Shown here: positions 7,796 through 16,573 of the stretch, one piece after another
Layout: each line of letters begins with the position of its first letter
Position numbering within the stretch: position 1 is the first letter of the stretch
Source: Sphingomonas sp.
Lineage (GTDB): Bacteria > Pseudomonadota > Alphaproteobacteria > Sphingomonadales > Sphingomonadaceae
DNA length: 64,000 bases
Reading direction: 5' to 3'
Assembly (NCBI GenBank): GCA_003248865.1
Contig: QFPK01000012.1
Span: forward strand, 1 to 64,000
Translations under genes and position numbers: made by a program
Notes under the pieces: generated by a model
Seen by the model: the letters and a program-made list of their open reading frames with translations, nothing else
Database searches by the model: none
Told to the model about the DNA's origin: nothing

Positions 7796-8929
7796 ATGCG
7801 CTGGCTGAAGACTTTGGCCCGGAGAGTGGCGCTGCCATTGGCGCTGTCGCTTTCTGCGGTGCTGCCCCTTTCCCTTGTTCTGTCAGCGCCTGTGGCTGCG
7901 GCGACGGAGCCGCGGGTGGAGATTGTAGCGACGGGCCTGAACCGTCCGTGGAGCATCGCCTTCTTGCCCGGTGGCGGCGTGCTGGTGACGGAGCGCAATG
8001 GCGGGCTGCACCGGATCGAGGGCATCCGCATGAGCCGGGTGAGCGGGGTGCCGCAGGTTCTAAACGAGGGGCAGGCCGGGCTGTTCGACGTGGTGGCCGA
8101 CCCGGGTTTTCAGCAGAACGGGCTCATCTATCTGAGCTTTGCCCATGGCACGCGCGCGGCCAACGGCACGCGGATCGTGCGGGCGAAGCTGGTGGGCAAT
8201 TCGCTGCTGGAGGTGACGCCCATCTACACGGTGACGCCGCTGAAGCGGGGCAATGTGCATTTCGGCGGGCGCATGGCGTTCCTGCCGGACGGGACTTTGG
8301 CCTTCACCACCGGCGACGGATTTGATTTCCGCGAACAGGCGCAGCGGTTGGAGAGCCCGTTGGGCAAGGTGATGCGCATCACGACGGACGGCAAGGTGCC
8401 GCCGGACAACCCCTTCGTCAGCGAGGCGGGTGCTGTGGGCACGATCTACAGCCGTGGCCATCGCAATCCGCAGGGGTTGGCGTTCGACCCTGTGCGCGGG
8501 GTTCTGTTCGAGCATGAGCATGGCCCGCGCGGCGGCGACGAGGTGAATGTGATCCGGCCGGGCCGGAACTATGGCTGGCCGGTTGCGACGCTGGGGCTGG
8601 ATTATTCCGGCGCGACCATCTCGCCCTATCGCCGCTATCCGGGGATGGAGGACGGGCTGGTGGTTTGGGTACCGTCCATCGCGCCGTCGGGTCTGGCCGT
8701 CTATCGGGGGCGGATGTTCCCCGAATGGGAGGGCGATCTGCTGGTGGGTGCGCTGGTGGACAAGGAAGTGCGGCGGATCCGGCTGTCGCCTGACGGAAAG
8801 GTGCTGGGGCAGCAGAGCCTGTTCCGCTCCATCGGAGAGCGCATCCGCGATGTGCGGGTGGCGCCCGACGGATCGGTGTGGGTGACGACCGACGACGACA
8901 AGGGCAAGGTGCTGCGGATCAGTCGCTGA
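7796..8929 (+). CDS. PQQ-dependent aldose sugar dehydrogenase (YliI/Asd type), exported
   Basis: 377 residues. A signal peptide covers about 1-36 (RRVALPLALSLSAVLPLSLVLSAPVAAA). The mature part shows the six-bladed glucose/sorbosone dehydrogenase motifs: NRPWSIAFLPGG, VTERNGGLHRI, GHRNPQGLAFDP and EHGPRGGDEVN. The family oxidises free aldoses to lactones in the periplasm with PQQ and calcium, passing electrons to the respiratory chain. No PQQ biosynthesis genes lie nearby. The ATG at 7796 was chosen because it begins the signal peptide and follows GGGACGGGAG. The 3' end overlaps the convergent TetR gene by 11 bases. Confidence 0.88.
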   Translation: MRWLKTLARRVALPLALSLSAVLPLSLVLSAPVAAATEPRVEIVATGLNRPWSIAFLPGGGVLVTERNGGLHRIEGIRMSRVSGVPQVLNEGQAGLFDVVADPGFQQNGLIYLSFAHGTRAANGTRIVRAKLVGNSLLEVTPIYTVTPLKRGNVHFGGRMAFLPDGTLAFTTGDGFDFREQAQRLESPLGKVMRITTDGKVPPDNPFVSEAGAVGTIYSRGHRNPQGLAFDPVRGVLFEHEHGPRGGDEVNVIRPGRNYGWPVATLGLDYSGATISPYRRYPGMEDGLVVWVPSIAPSGLAVYRGRMFPEWEGDLLVGALVDKEVRRIRLSPDGKVLGQQSLFRSIGERIRDVRVAPDGSVWVTTDDDKGKVLRISR

Positions 8930-9662
8930 GCCCTCGGTCTCTGAGTGCGGGGCCGGCTGCACGCTTTTGTTTCCAGTCGTCCATGACCGCCTCCAGAAAG
9001 GCGTTTCCCGGTGTGGTCGCGACCAGCATGGTGAGGAAATGGTGGATGGCCGCCAGCCGTTCCTCGCGCCTGGTGGAAATGCTGTTCTGCTGCATCACCC
9101 CTTCCATCAGGAAGCGGACGACATCGCGGGACAGCTCGAAATCATCTTCGTCGTAGCTGCCGTCCGGCAGTGCGCGCTGGGTGGCGTCAAAGCGGCTTTC
9201 GTCGAACGCGACAAGGGCGGGGTCGATGATCGCCTTCAGGTCGGGATCGGTTCGTGCGGCGTTGACCAGTTCGGTGAAGGCGGCGAACTCAGGCACTTGC
9301 AGCTGGCTCCACAGCACATCGACGAGCGCGGCGCGGATTGCCTGCCCCTTGAAACCGGGTTCGATGTGAAGCTCGCCCATGGCGATTTCGAAGATTTCGA
9401 TGCGGCGGCGGGCCAGATGATGGATGGTGGCCTTCACCAGCTCGAGCCTGGAACCGAAATGATAGAGCATGGCCGGCCGGGTAAGGCCTGCGCGCTCCGC
9501 CACAGCAAGCGTTGAAAAGCGGGCATAACCCTGAGTTGCCAGTATGTCGCGAGCGGCATCGAGAATGCGGCGGCGCGTGCTTCTGCTTTTGGCCAGCTCG
9601 TTGCCGGTCAATGCCGTTGGGTCCGGCACCGTATCCAGATAATTCTTAGGTTCTTTACGCAA
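8919..9662 (-). CDS. TetR/AcrR-family transcriptional regulator
   Basis: 247 residues. The N-terminal helix-turn-helix lies at about 27-73 (RRRILDAARDILATQGYARFST, then AERAGLTRPAMLYHF), which is the typical TetR DNA-binding domain. The remaining C-terminal domain is the variable effector part. The protein presumably represses nearby or distant genes until a small ligand binds. It lies immediately upstream of, and on the opposite end from, the peptidase/acyl-CoA dehydrogenase pair on the same strand. A role in acyl-CoA metabolism is only a guess from position. Confidence 0.88.
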   Translation of the reverse strand: MRKEPKNYLDTVPDPTALTGNELAKSRSTRRRILDAARDILATQGYARFSTLAVAERAGLTRPAMLYHFGSRLELVKATIHHLARRRIEIFEIAMGELHIEPGFKGQAIRAALVDVLWSQLQVPEFAAFTELVNAARTDPDLKAIIDPALVAFDESRFDATQRALPDGSYDEDDFELSRDVVRFLMEGVMQQNSISTRREERLAAIHHFLTMLVATTPGNAFLEAVMDDWKQKRAAGPALRDRGLSD

Positions 9663-9687
9663 TACAATCCCCCAAGTTGGACAATAG

Positions 9688-10572
9688 TCAGTCTATAGCG
9701 ACGATCCGTTCAACATGCGAGCCAGACAATGCTCGTTTCAATCCTGGAGAATTCCACGCGAATATTGCCGATCCGGCACAATCAAGCGCGATCAGGCCGC
9801 CATTGCCGCCGAACGACTTGACCCTGTCCAGCATGGTATCTGCCGCAGTCTTGAGAGGGATGCCCGCATAGCGCAACTGCGCTGCGATGTCGCACGCGCC
9901 GCCGGCACGGATGAAATGCTCCCCGACCCCCGTGCAGCTGATCGCCACCAGATCATCGGCCCAGGTGCCGCTGCCGGGCAGCGGGCTGTCCCCCACCCGC
10001 CCGGGGCGCTTGCCGTAGATACCGCCGGTGGAGGTGGCGGCGGCCAGCCGGCCTTCCTGATCGAGCGCCACGGCGCCCACGGTGCCATGGCCCAGCGCAT
10101 CTGCCGGGACAGCCATGTCGGCAGGCTCCACACCGACGGCCAGTCGGAAGAAATCCGGATCGTCGCCAATCATGGGCAGGCCGATTTCATGCGCGAAGGC
10201 AGTGGCGCCGTCTCCCGCCAGCAGCACATGCGGCGTCTGCTCCATCACGGCGCGGGCGGCATGGATAGGGCTGCGCACGTCCTGGATCGCCGCCACGGCG
10301 CCCGCGCGGCGGGTGGGTCCGTCCATGATGCAGGCGTCGAACTCCACCTGGCCAGCGCGGTTCGGGGCTGAGCCGCGCCCTGCGGTGTAGAGGCCGGAGG
10401 CCTCCAGTTCGGCGACCGCCCATTCCACCGTGTCGAGCGCGGAGGCGCCGCCGGAAAGCCGGGCTTCCGCCGCGGAGAGCAATTCGCCCAGATGTGTTTC
10501 AACCTGGCTGTAATCGCGGCCCGGCGTGACGCCGGCGCCGCCGTGCAGCGCAATGGCCCAGCGGGATGTCAT
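9688..10572 (-). CDS. Isoaspartyl peptidase / type III L-asparaginase (Ntn hydrolase)
   Basis: 294 residues, the normal length for plant-type asparaginases. HGGAGV near residue 10 and the autocleavage motif GHGTVGAVALD with nucleophile Thr164 identify the family. TGVGEHFIRAG is the conserved substrate-binding part of the beta subunit. The precursor cleaves itself before Thr164 and hydrolyses beta-aspartyl dipeptides and asparagine in the cytoplasm. It follows the acyl-CoA dehydrogenase gene by 37 bases on the same strand, so the two may be cotranscribed. Confidence 0.9.
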   Translation of the reverse strand: MTSRWAIALHGGAGVTPGRDYSQVETHLGELLSAAEARLSGGASALDTVEWAVAELEASGLYTAGRGSAPNRAGQVEFDACIMDGPTRRAGAVAAIQDVRSPIHAARAVMEQTPHVLLAGDGATAFAHEIGLPMIGDDPDFFRLAVGVEPADMAVPADALGHGTVGAVALDQEGRLAAATSTGGIYGKRPGRVGDSPLPGSGTWADDLVAISCTGVGEHFIRAGGACDIAAQLRYAGIPLKTAADTMLDRVKSFGGNGGLIALDCAGSAIFAWNSPGLKRALSGSHVERIVAID

Positions 10573-10609
10573 GCCACAGGGCTAGGCCCGGGACGGCGGC
10601 GGCGCAAGC

Positions 10610-11758
10610 TCAGCCGGCAGATTTCAGCAGGTCTCGTGCCGTAATCATGCGCATCACTTCATTGGTGCCTTCCAGGATGCGGTGCACGCGCAGATCCCGC
10701 CACAGCCTTTCGATGGGGTAATCCATCAGATAGCCGTAGCCGCCATGCAGCTGCAGCGCGCGGTCCACCACGGCCGAGCCGGTGTCGGTGGCGAAGCGCT
10801 TGGCCATGGCGGCAAACCGCGTCTTGTCGGGGGCGCCGGCCGTGACCTTGGCGGCCGCCAGATAAAGCAGGGCGCGGGCGGCCTGAAGCTCTGTTTCCAT
10901 GTCGGCCAGCGTGAACTGGGTGGCCTGGAAGTCGGCGATCGCCTTGCCAAACTGGCGGCGATCCCGGACATAGCCGAGTGTTTCGTCGATCGCGCGCTGC
11001 GCGCCGCCGAGCGAGCAGGCGCCGATGTTGAGGCGGCCGCCGTCGAGGCCCGCCATGGCGATGCGGAAGCCCTGGCCTTCTTCGCCGACGAGATTTTCCA
11101 CCGGCACCCGCACGCCGTCGAAATGCACCTGTGCCGTCGGTTGCGAGCGCCAGCCGAGCTTGCGTTCGTTGGCGCCGAAGGAGACGCCGGGCATGTCTTT
11201 CTCGATGACGAGGCAGGAGATGCCGTTCGCGCCTTCGCCCCCGGTGCGGACCATGGTGACATAGAGTTCGTTGGCGCCGCCGCCGGAGATAAAGGCCTTG
11301 GAGCCGGTGACGACATAATGGTCGCCGTCTCTGACGGCGCTCGTCTTCAGCGCGGCCGCGTCGGAGCCGGCGCCGGGTTCGGTGAGGCAATAGCTGGCGA
11401 TGCTGTCCATCGGGATCAGGCCGGGCAGATATTTCTGCCGCACCGCCTCTCCGCCGAAGCTGTCGATCATCCAGCTGGCCATGTTGTGGATGGAGATGAA
11501 GGCCGAGGTGGAGGGGCAGCCATAGGCCATGGCCTCCATGATGAGAGCCGATTCGAGGCGGCCGAGCCCGATGCCGCCCGATTCCTCGCGCACATAGATG
11601 GCGCCGAAACCCAGATCCGCCGCCTTGCGAATCGTCTCGCGCGGGAAGTGATGCTCTTCATCCCAGCGCGCGGCGTGCGGGGTGATCTCGGCGGCCGTGA
11701 AGCGGCGTGCGGTTTCCTGGATGAAGAGCTGGTCTTCGGTCAGTTCGAACTGGGTCAT
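10610..11758 (-). CDS. Acyl-CoA dehydrogenase, isobutyryl-CoA dehydrogenase-like
   Basis: 382 residues covering the full acyl-CoA dehydrogenase fold: FAD motifs CLTEPGAGSD and VTGSKAFISGG, RRQFGKAI, and the catalytic-base region HRILEGTNEVMR (Glu about 363). The N-terminal part (PFxL-type YGCPSTSAFISIHNM) resembles short-branched/isobutyryl-CoA dehydrogenases of valine breakdown. Electrons would go to the ETF encoded at 17692-19382. The ATG at 11758 begins the conserved LTEDQLFIQETARRF region. The frame stays open far upstream, but that part is antisense to yidC and was discarded. The exact substrate is inferred. Confidence 0.9.
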   Translation of the reverse strand: MTQFELTEDQLFIQETARRFTAAEITPHAARWDEEHHFPRETIRKAADLGFGAIYVREESGGIGLGRLESALIMEAMAYGCPSTSAFISIHNMASWMIDSFGGEAVRQKYLPGLIPMDSIASYCLTEPGAGSDAAALKTSAVRDGDHYVVTGSKAFISGGGANELYVTMVRTGGEGANGISCLVIEKDMPGVSFGANERKLGWRSQPTAQVHFDGVRVPVENLVGEEGQGFRIAMAGLDGGRLNIGACSLGGAQRAIDETLGYVRDRRQFGKAIADFQATQFTLADMETELQAARALLYLAAAKVTAGAPDKTRFAAMAKRFATDTGSAVVDRALQLHGGYGYLMDYPIERLWRDLRVHRILEGTNEVMRMITARDLLKSAG

Positions 11759-11831
11759 GGGTAGAGGCCTTAGCGGCAGTTGCACGCCTGCGCACTTCGC
11801 AGCTATCTCAGGTTTCCGTCCGGCGCCGAAG

Positions 11832-11860
11832 TTGACGCTGGCAGCCTTGTTCGCTATGGG
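11832..11860 (+). promoter_or_regulatory. Candidate promoter for the rpmH operon
   Basis: TTGACG at 11832-11837, a 17-base spacer, then TATGGG at 11855-11860. It lies 60 bases before rpmH, in the gap divergent from the acyl-CoA dehydrogenase. The -35 is good and the -10 is weak, so the call rests on position and spacing. Confidence 0.4.
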
Positions 11861-11920
11861 CCACCGCTCTTGCCGGAGGCCCGTGCCCCCGGTTGACAAT
11901 CTATTTTCGAGGCAAGACCG

Positions 11921-12055
11921 ATGAAGCGCACCTATCAACCCTCCAAGCTCGTCCGCGCGCGTCGCCACGGCTTCCGTGCCCGCATGGCGACTGTTGGCGG
12001 CCGCAAGGTGCTGGCCCGTCGTCGTGCCCGCGGCCGCAAGGTGCTGTCGGCCTGA
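11921..12055 (+). CDS. rpmH: 50S ribosomal protein L34
   Basis: 44 residues, the standard L34 length. It begins MKRTYQPSKLVRARRHGF, followed by ARMAT and GRKVLARRRARGRK, the invariant basic pattern of this large-subunit protein, which lies deep in 23S rRNA near the exit tunnel. It is the first gene of the rpmH-rnpA-yidD-yidC-engB run. GAGGCAAG precedes the ATG. Confidence 0.97.
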   Translation: MKRTYQPSKLVRARRHGFRARMATVGGRKVLARRRARGRKVLSA

Positions 12056-12088
12056 GCTGGGTTGTTCGGCGCCTGCCGGACATCTTTC

Positions 12089-12478
12089 ATGACGGATGAT
12101 CGACACGCGGCTGGGCTGGCCCCGGCCGCGTTTCAGTTTGTCGGGCGAATCAAGGTTCGGGGGGATTTCCTGGCTGCCAATTCCGGCATCCGGGTGCCAA
12201 TGCCGCCCTTCATTCTGCTGGTGAAGCCCACCGGGCTGGGGGTGGCACGGGCCGGATTCACCGTGACGAAGCGCATCGGCAATTCGGTCACGCGCAACCG
12301 GGCCAAGCGGCGCCTGCGCGAAGTGGCGCGGCTGACGATGCCGACGCTGGCGGTTCCATCCGCTGACCATATCTTCATCGCCCGCCCGCAGGAGGCCGAG
12401 CTTCCGTTCGAGGAGCTGCTGGCGCTGACCCGCAAGGCGCTGGAAAAGGCGCGCAAACGGGTGGAGTCGGCGCCGTGA
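12089..12478 (+). CDS. rnpA: Ribonuclease P protein component
   Basis: About 129 residues from the ATG at 12089. The signature RNRAKRRLREV with upstream FTVTKRIGNSV is the RNR motif that contacts the RNase P RNA, together with a basic groove for the pre-tRNA 5' leader. It assists removal of 5' leaders from tRNA precursors. The N-terminal extension before FLAANSG is longer than in enterobacteria, as in other alphaproteobacteria. An upstream TTG is possible but lies further from the conserved region. The end overlaps yidD by four bases (GTGA). Confidence 0.92.
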   Translation: MTDDRHAAGLAPAAFQFVGRIKVRGDFLAANSGIRVPMPPFILLVKPTGLGVARAGFTVTKRIGNSVTRNRAKRRLREVARLTMPTLAVPSADHIFIARPQEAELPFEELLALTRKALEKARKRVESAP

Positions 12479-12753
12479 AGCTGACCGAACTGCCTGCCCG
12501 CGCGATTGCGGGGCTGTTCCGGCTGTATCAGCTGACGCTGTCTCCGTTGCTGGGGCCGAGCTGTCGATTTTCGCCAAGCTGTTCCCATTATGGGATCGAG
12601 GCCTTAAAGCGGCACGGGCTGCTGGTCGGATTGTGGCTGACAGCCCACCGGATCGGCCGTTGCCACCCCTGGGGCGGATCGGGCCATGATCCGGTTCCAG
12701 ACCAGTTCCATTTGTTCCGCCGGGCACCGCGCCCGGCCATCCGGGAAGAGTGA
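12475..12753 (+). CDS. yidD: Membrane protein insertion efficiency factor YidD
   Basis: 92 residues starting at a GTG that overlaps the rnpA stop. The motif LGPSCRFSPSCSHYGIEALKRHG and the later RIGRCHPWGGSGHDPVP are diagnostic of the YidD/DUF37 family. The protein is a small membrane-associated factor thought to help YidC insert inner-membrane proteins. Its place between rnpA and yidC is conserved across bacteria. Confidence 0.95.
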   Translation: MKLTELPARAIAGLFRLYQLTLSPLLGPSCRFSPSCSHYGIEALKRHGLLVGLWLTAHRIGRCHPWGGSGHDPVPDQFHLFRRAPRPAIREE

Positions 12754-12763
12754 GCCTGAGCCA

Positions 12764-14455
12764 GTGACCCAGGAAAACCGCAACCTGATCCTTGCCGTCG
12801 TGCTGTCGGCACTGGTGCTGTTCGGCTGGACCTTCGCGTCCGAGAGATTCTTCCCGGCGCCCAAGACGGCGACCACTGCCGCTGCCGACGGAGGGCCGGC
12901 GACGCCGGGCGCCAACGTGCCCGTTGCCGTGCCTGCGGGGCCGCTGCCGGCCGAAAAGATCGTGTCTCAGGGCGCGCGGGTGCGGATCGAGACGCCCCGG
13001 CTGGAAGGCTCGATCAACCTGACAGGTGCCCGATTCGACGATCTGGTGCTGAAGGATCACCTCGTCAGCCTGCCGCCGTCTGACCCTATCCGGTTGTTCG
13101 CGCCGTCCGGTTCGAAGGATGCCTATTTCGCCGGCTATGGCTGGGTGGGGCCGGGCGCGCCGCCGGCCGACGCGCAGTGGACGGCCAATGCCGCCACGCT
13201 GTCGCCGGGCAAGCCGGTCACGCTGAGCTGGCGCAGCCCCACCGGGCTGATCTTCCAGCAGATCGTGTCGGTCGATCAGAACTTCCTGTTCACGGTTGAG
13301 CAGCGGGTGGCCAATGCCTCTGCGGCGCCGGTGGCCCTTCGTGCGTTCGGCTATGTGAACCGCACCGGCCGTGGGCCCGACAAGAACGGGATTAACCTGC
13401 ATGTCGGCCCCATCGCCGTGCTGGACGGCACGTTGATGGAAGGCGACATCGACTATGACAAGCTGCGGGAGAAGGGCCCGCAGATCATCAATTCCAAGGG
13501 CGGCTGGCTGGGCATCACCGACAAGCACTGGCTGGCGGCGCTGATCCCGGACCAGCAGGCCGCCATCGAGGGGCGGTTCACTGCCGCCGACGCGGACCGC
13601 TATCAGGTGGACTGGCTGAAGGCCGCGCAGACGGTGAACAGCGGCGAAGCCTCCATCACCACCAGCCACCTGTTCGCGGGCGCCAAGGAAGTGCGGCTGC
13701 TGAACCAGGTGCGCGACGAACTGGGTGCGCCGCTGTTCGACCGCGCGCTGGCCTGGGGCTGGTTCTGGTTCATCGCCCAGCCGATCTTCGGGCTGCTGGA
13801 ATGGCTGTATGGCCATCTGGGCAATTATGCGCTGGCCATCGTGGGGCTGACGCTGATCGTGCGCGCCGTGCTGTTCCCGATTGCCAACAAGCAATATGCC
13901 AGCATGGCCAAGATGCGCATCTTCGCCCCGAAGATGAAGGAACTTCAGGAAAAGTACAAAGACGACAAGCAGAAGCAGCAATATGAGCTGATGGAGCTGT
14001 ACAAGAAGGAGAAGATCAATCCGCTGGCCGGCTGCCTGCCGATCCTGCTGCAGATTCCGATCTTCTATGCCTTGTACAAGACCCTGCTGATCACGGTGGA
14101 AATGCGGCACAAGCCGGCCTTCCTGTGGATCAAGGACCTCTCCGCCCCAGATCCGCTGACGCCCCTGAACCTGTTCGGACTGCTGCCGTTCGACCTGCCG
14201 CCTTTCCTGCATCTGGGCATTCTGCCGATCATTCTGGGGGTCACCATGTGGGCGCAGTTCAAGCTGAACCCGCAGCCGATGGACGAGATTCAGGCCAAGG
14301 TGTTCTCGTTCATGCCGTGGATCTTCATGTTCATGATGGCGCCGTTCGCGGCCGGTCTGCAGATCTACTGGATCGTGAACAACCTGGTTTCCATCCTGCA
14401 GCAGTGGGTGCTTCTGAAGAAGTATCCCGCCCCCGCACCGGCGCCCGCGAAATGA
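12764..14455 (+). CDS. yidC: Membrane protein insertase YidC
   Basis: 563 residues starting at GTG (VTQENRNLILAVVLSALVLFGW, the first transmembrane helix). A large periplasmic beta-domain spans about 60-330. The insertase core carries YGHLGNYALAIVGLTLIVRAVLFPIANKQ, a cytoplasmic coiled hairpin (KMRIFAPKMKELQEKYKDDK), then helices with LAGCLPILLQIPIFYALY and the C-terminal MPWIFMFMMAPFAAGLQIYW. It inserts and folds inner-membrane proteins alone or with Sec. A start at 12686 was rejected because it would lie inside yidD and precede the first helix. It overlaps engB by four bases. Confidence 0.96.
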   Translation: MTQENRNLILAVVLSALVLFGWTFASERFFPAPKTATTAAADGGPATPGANVPVAVPAGPLPAEKIVSQGARVRIETPRLEGSINLTGARFDDLVLKDHLVSLPPSDPIRLFAPSGSKDAYFAGYGWVGPGAPPADAQWTANAATLSPGKPVTLSWRSPTGLIFQQIVSVDQNFLFTVEQRVANASAAPVALRAFGYVNRTGRGPDKNGINLHVGPIAVLDGTLMEGDIDYDKLREKGPQIINSKGGWLGITDKHWLAALIPDQQAAIEGRFTAADADRYQVDWLKAAQTVNSGEASITTSHLFAGAKEVRLLNQVRDELGAPLFDRALAWGWFWFIAQPIFGLLEWLYGHLGNYALAIVGLTLIVRAVLFPIANKQYASMAKMRIFAPKMKELQEKYKDDKQKQQYELMELYKKEKINPLAGCLPILLQIPIFYALYKTLLITVEMRHKPAFLWIKDLSAPDPLTPLNLFGLLPFDLPPFLHLGILPIILGVTMWAQFKLNPQPMDEIQAKVFSFMPWIFMFMMAPFAAGLQIYWIVNNLVSILQQWVLLKKYPAPAPAPAK

Positions 14456-15096
14456 CGGACGCCGAGCAGGGAGACCTGATCGAGGAGGCCCGGCGGTTGT
14501 TCGCCGGGCCTGTCTCGTTCCAATTGTCCGCGCCGAAGCTGGAATTCCTGCCGGATGCCGACCTGCCCGAAGTGGCGTTCGCGGGGCGGTCCAACGTGGG
14601 CAAATCATCCTTGCTGAACGCGCTGACCGGGCGGCAGGGGCTGGCGCGCACCTCGAACACGCCGGGCCGCACGCAGGAGCTGAACCTGTTCTTGGTGGGC
14701 GAGCCGCCGGTGCTGCGGCTGGTGGACATGCCGGGCTATGGCTATGCCGAGGCGCCCAAGGACCTGATCCGCGAATGGGGCCGGCTGGTGAACGACTATC
14801 TGCGCGGCCGCCCCACGCTGAAGCGGGTGCTGGTGCTGGTGGACAGCCGCCATGGCCTGAAGCCGGTGGACAAGGAGATCATGGAGCTGCTGGACAAGGC
14901 GGCCGTGAGCTACCAGATCGTGCTGACCAAGGCCGACAAGATCAAGCCGACCGCGCTGGCCGCCGTGTCGGCCGCAGTGGCCGAGATCGCGCGGACCCAT
15001 CCGGCCGCGCACCCGCAGCTGATCCCGACCAGCAGCGAGACCAAGGCGGGGATTGCAGAACTGCGCGCCGCCGTGGTTGGGGCCGCATTCGCCTGA
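14452..15096 (+). CDS. engB: Ribosome biogenesis GTP-binding protein YihA/EngB
   Basis: 214 residues. GTPase motifs are in order: G1 GRSNVGKSSL, G2 within SNTPGRTQ, G3 DMPGYGYA, G4 TKADKIK and G5 SSETKAG. This is the TrmE-Era-EngA-EngB subfamily member needed for late 50S subunit assembly. The ATG overlaps the yidC stop (ATGA), so the two are translationally coupled. The operon appears to end here; a new start region precedes the next gene. Confidence 0.95.
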   Translation: MTDAEQGDLIEEARRLFAGPVSFQLSAPKLEFLPDADLPEVAFAGRSNVGKSSLLNALTGRQGLARTSNTPGRTQELNLFLVGEPPVLRLVDMPGYGYAEAPKDLIREWGRLVNDYLRGRPTLKRVLVLVDSRHGLKPVDKEIMELLDKAAVSYQIVLTKADKIKPTALAAVSAAVAEIARTHPAAHPQLIPTSSETKAGIAELRAAVVGAAFA

Positions 15097-15157
15097 TCAA
15101 ATAGCAGCAGCGCGTCACGCGATGTGCTGGTAAAGAGGGCCCTGAGGGGAGACTGAA

Positions 15158-16573
15158 TTGAAGGCTTTGAGTGCATTCACCGTTGGCGGGCAGACGTTCC
15201 TGCCGCTTGTGGAAGGCGGCAAGGGTGTGTCCGCGACGAACCATGCGTCTGCCGGTGCCTGGGCCAAGGCGGGCGGGATCGGCACCGTGTCCGGTGTGAA
15301 TGCCGACAGCTATGACGAAAATGGCGACGTCATCCCGCAGATCTACCACAGCCGCACCCGCGAAGGGCGGCATGAAGAGTTGGTGGACTATGGCATCAAG
15401 GGTGCTGTGGAGCAGGTGCGGCGCGCCTTCGACATTGCCGGCGATGAAATCCGCGCGGGGCGCGGCGCGCTCAACATCAATGTGCTGTGGGAAATGGGCG
15501 GCGCGCAACGCATTCTGGAAGGCGTGCTGAGCCAGACCAAGGGCATGCTGCACGGTGTGACCTGCGGGGCGGGCATGCCCTACAAGCTCTCCGAGATCGC
15601 GGCGCGGCACGAGGTTTATTATTACCCCATCATCTCGTCCGGCCGGGCGTTCCGAGCGCTGTGGAAGCGGGCCTATTCCAAGGCCAGCGAATGGCTGGGC
15701 GCGGTGGTGTATGAGGACCCCTGGCTGGCCGGCGGGCACAACGGGCTTTCCAACGCGGAAGACCCGAGGCAGCCGCAGGACCCCTACCCCCGGGTGAAGG
15801 AACTGCGCGCAGTGATGCGCGAGGGCGGGATCGCCGATTCCGTGCCGATCGTGATGGCGGGCGGCGTCTGGTATCTGCGCGACTGGGCGGACTGGATCGA
15901 CAACCCCGAACTGGGCGCGATTTCCTTCCAGTTCGGCACCCGCCCGCTGTTGACGAAGGAAAGCCCGATTCCCGAGGGCTGGAAGGCGCGCCTGCCGCAT
16001 CTGGAAGAGGGGGACGTGCTGCTGCACAAATTCTCCCCCACGGGCTTTTATTCCAGCGCGGTCAGGAACAGCTTCCTGCGCAATCTGGAAGGCCGTTCCG
16101 AACGGCAGATCGCGTTCAGCACCGAAGCGGCCGGAGACCATCAGTACACGCTGGACGTCGGCGTAGGCCGCAAGACCTATTATGTGACCCGCGACGATCT
16201 GAATCGGGCGCGGGAATGGAACGGCGCCGGCTATGACACCGCGCTGAAGACGCCCGACAACACTTTGGTGTTCGTGAGCGCGGCGGAATCCAAGCTGATC
16301 CGCAAGGATCAGGCCGATTGCATGGGGTGCCTCTCACACTGTTCGTTCAGTGCCTGGAAGGATCATGACGATCACACCACCGGCTATCTCGCCGATCCGC
16401 GCAGCTTCTGCATCCAGAAGACGCTGCAGGACATCGCGCACGGGGCAGACCCGGAGCATGAGCTGATGTTCGCGGGCCATGCCGCCTTCAACTTCAAGAC
16501 CGACCCCTTCTATTCGAACGGGTTTGTGCCGACGGTGAAGCAGCTGGTGGACCGGATCCAGACGGGGGACTGA
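15158..16573 (+). CDS. Nitronate monooxygenase / 2-nitropropane dioxygenase-like flavoprotein
   Basis: 471 residues from a TTG preceded by GAGGGGAG. The TIM-barrel features are GGIGTVSGVNADS near the start, GMLHGVTCGAGMP, YYYPIISSGRAFRALW, VPIVMAGGVW (phosphate-binding loop for FMN) and ISFQFGTRPLLT. Family members use FMN to oxidise alkyl nitronates or act as NAD(P)H-flavin oxidoreductases. The C-terminal region adds an uncommon cysteine group DCMGCLSHC (C-x2-C-x3-C) plus a later SFC, which could bind metal. The exact substrate is unknown. The next gene begins at its stop codon. Confidence 0.8.
   Translation: MKALSAFTVGGQTFLPLVEGGKGVSATNHASAGAWAKAGGIGTVSGVNADSYDENGDVIPQIYHSRTREGRHEELVDYGIKGAVEQVRRAFDIAGDEIRAGRGALNINVLWEMGGAQRILEGVLSQTKGMLHGVTCGAGMPYKLSEIAARHEVYYYPIISSGRAFRALWKRAYSKASEWLGAVVYEDPWLAGGHNGLSNAEDPRQPQDPYPRVKELRAVMREGGIADSVPIVMAGGVWYLRDWADWIDNPELGAISFQFGTRPLLTKESPIPEGWKARLPHLEEGDVLLHKFSPTGFYSSAVRNSFLRNLEGRSERQIAFSTEAAGDHQYTLDVGVGRKTYYVTRDDLNRAREWNGAGYDTALKTPDNTLVFVSAAESKLIRKDQADCMGCLSHCSFSAWKDHDDHTTGYLADPRSFCIQKTLQDIAHGADPEHELMFAGHAAFNFKTDPFYSNGFVPTVKQLVDRIQTGD

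Noticed and set aside
11759..14608. A minus-strand open frame continuing upstream of the acyl-CoA dehydrogenase for about 950 codons
   Set aside because: It is antisense to rpmH, rnpA, yidD and yidC, is Arg/Gln/His-rich with no domain, and the dehydrogenase start at 11758 is clear. Long antisense frames are expected at this GC content.
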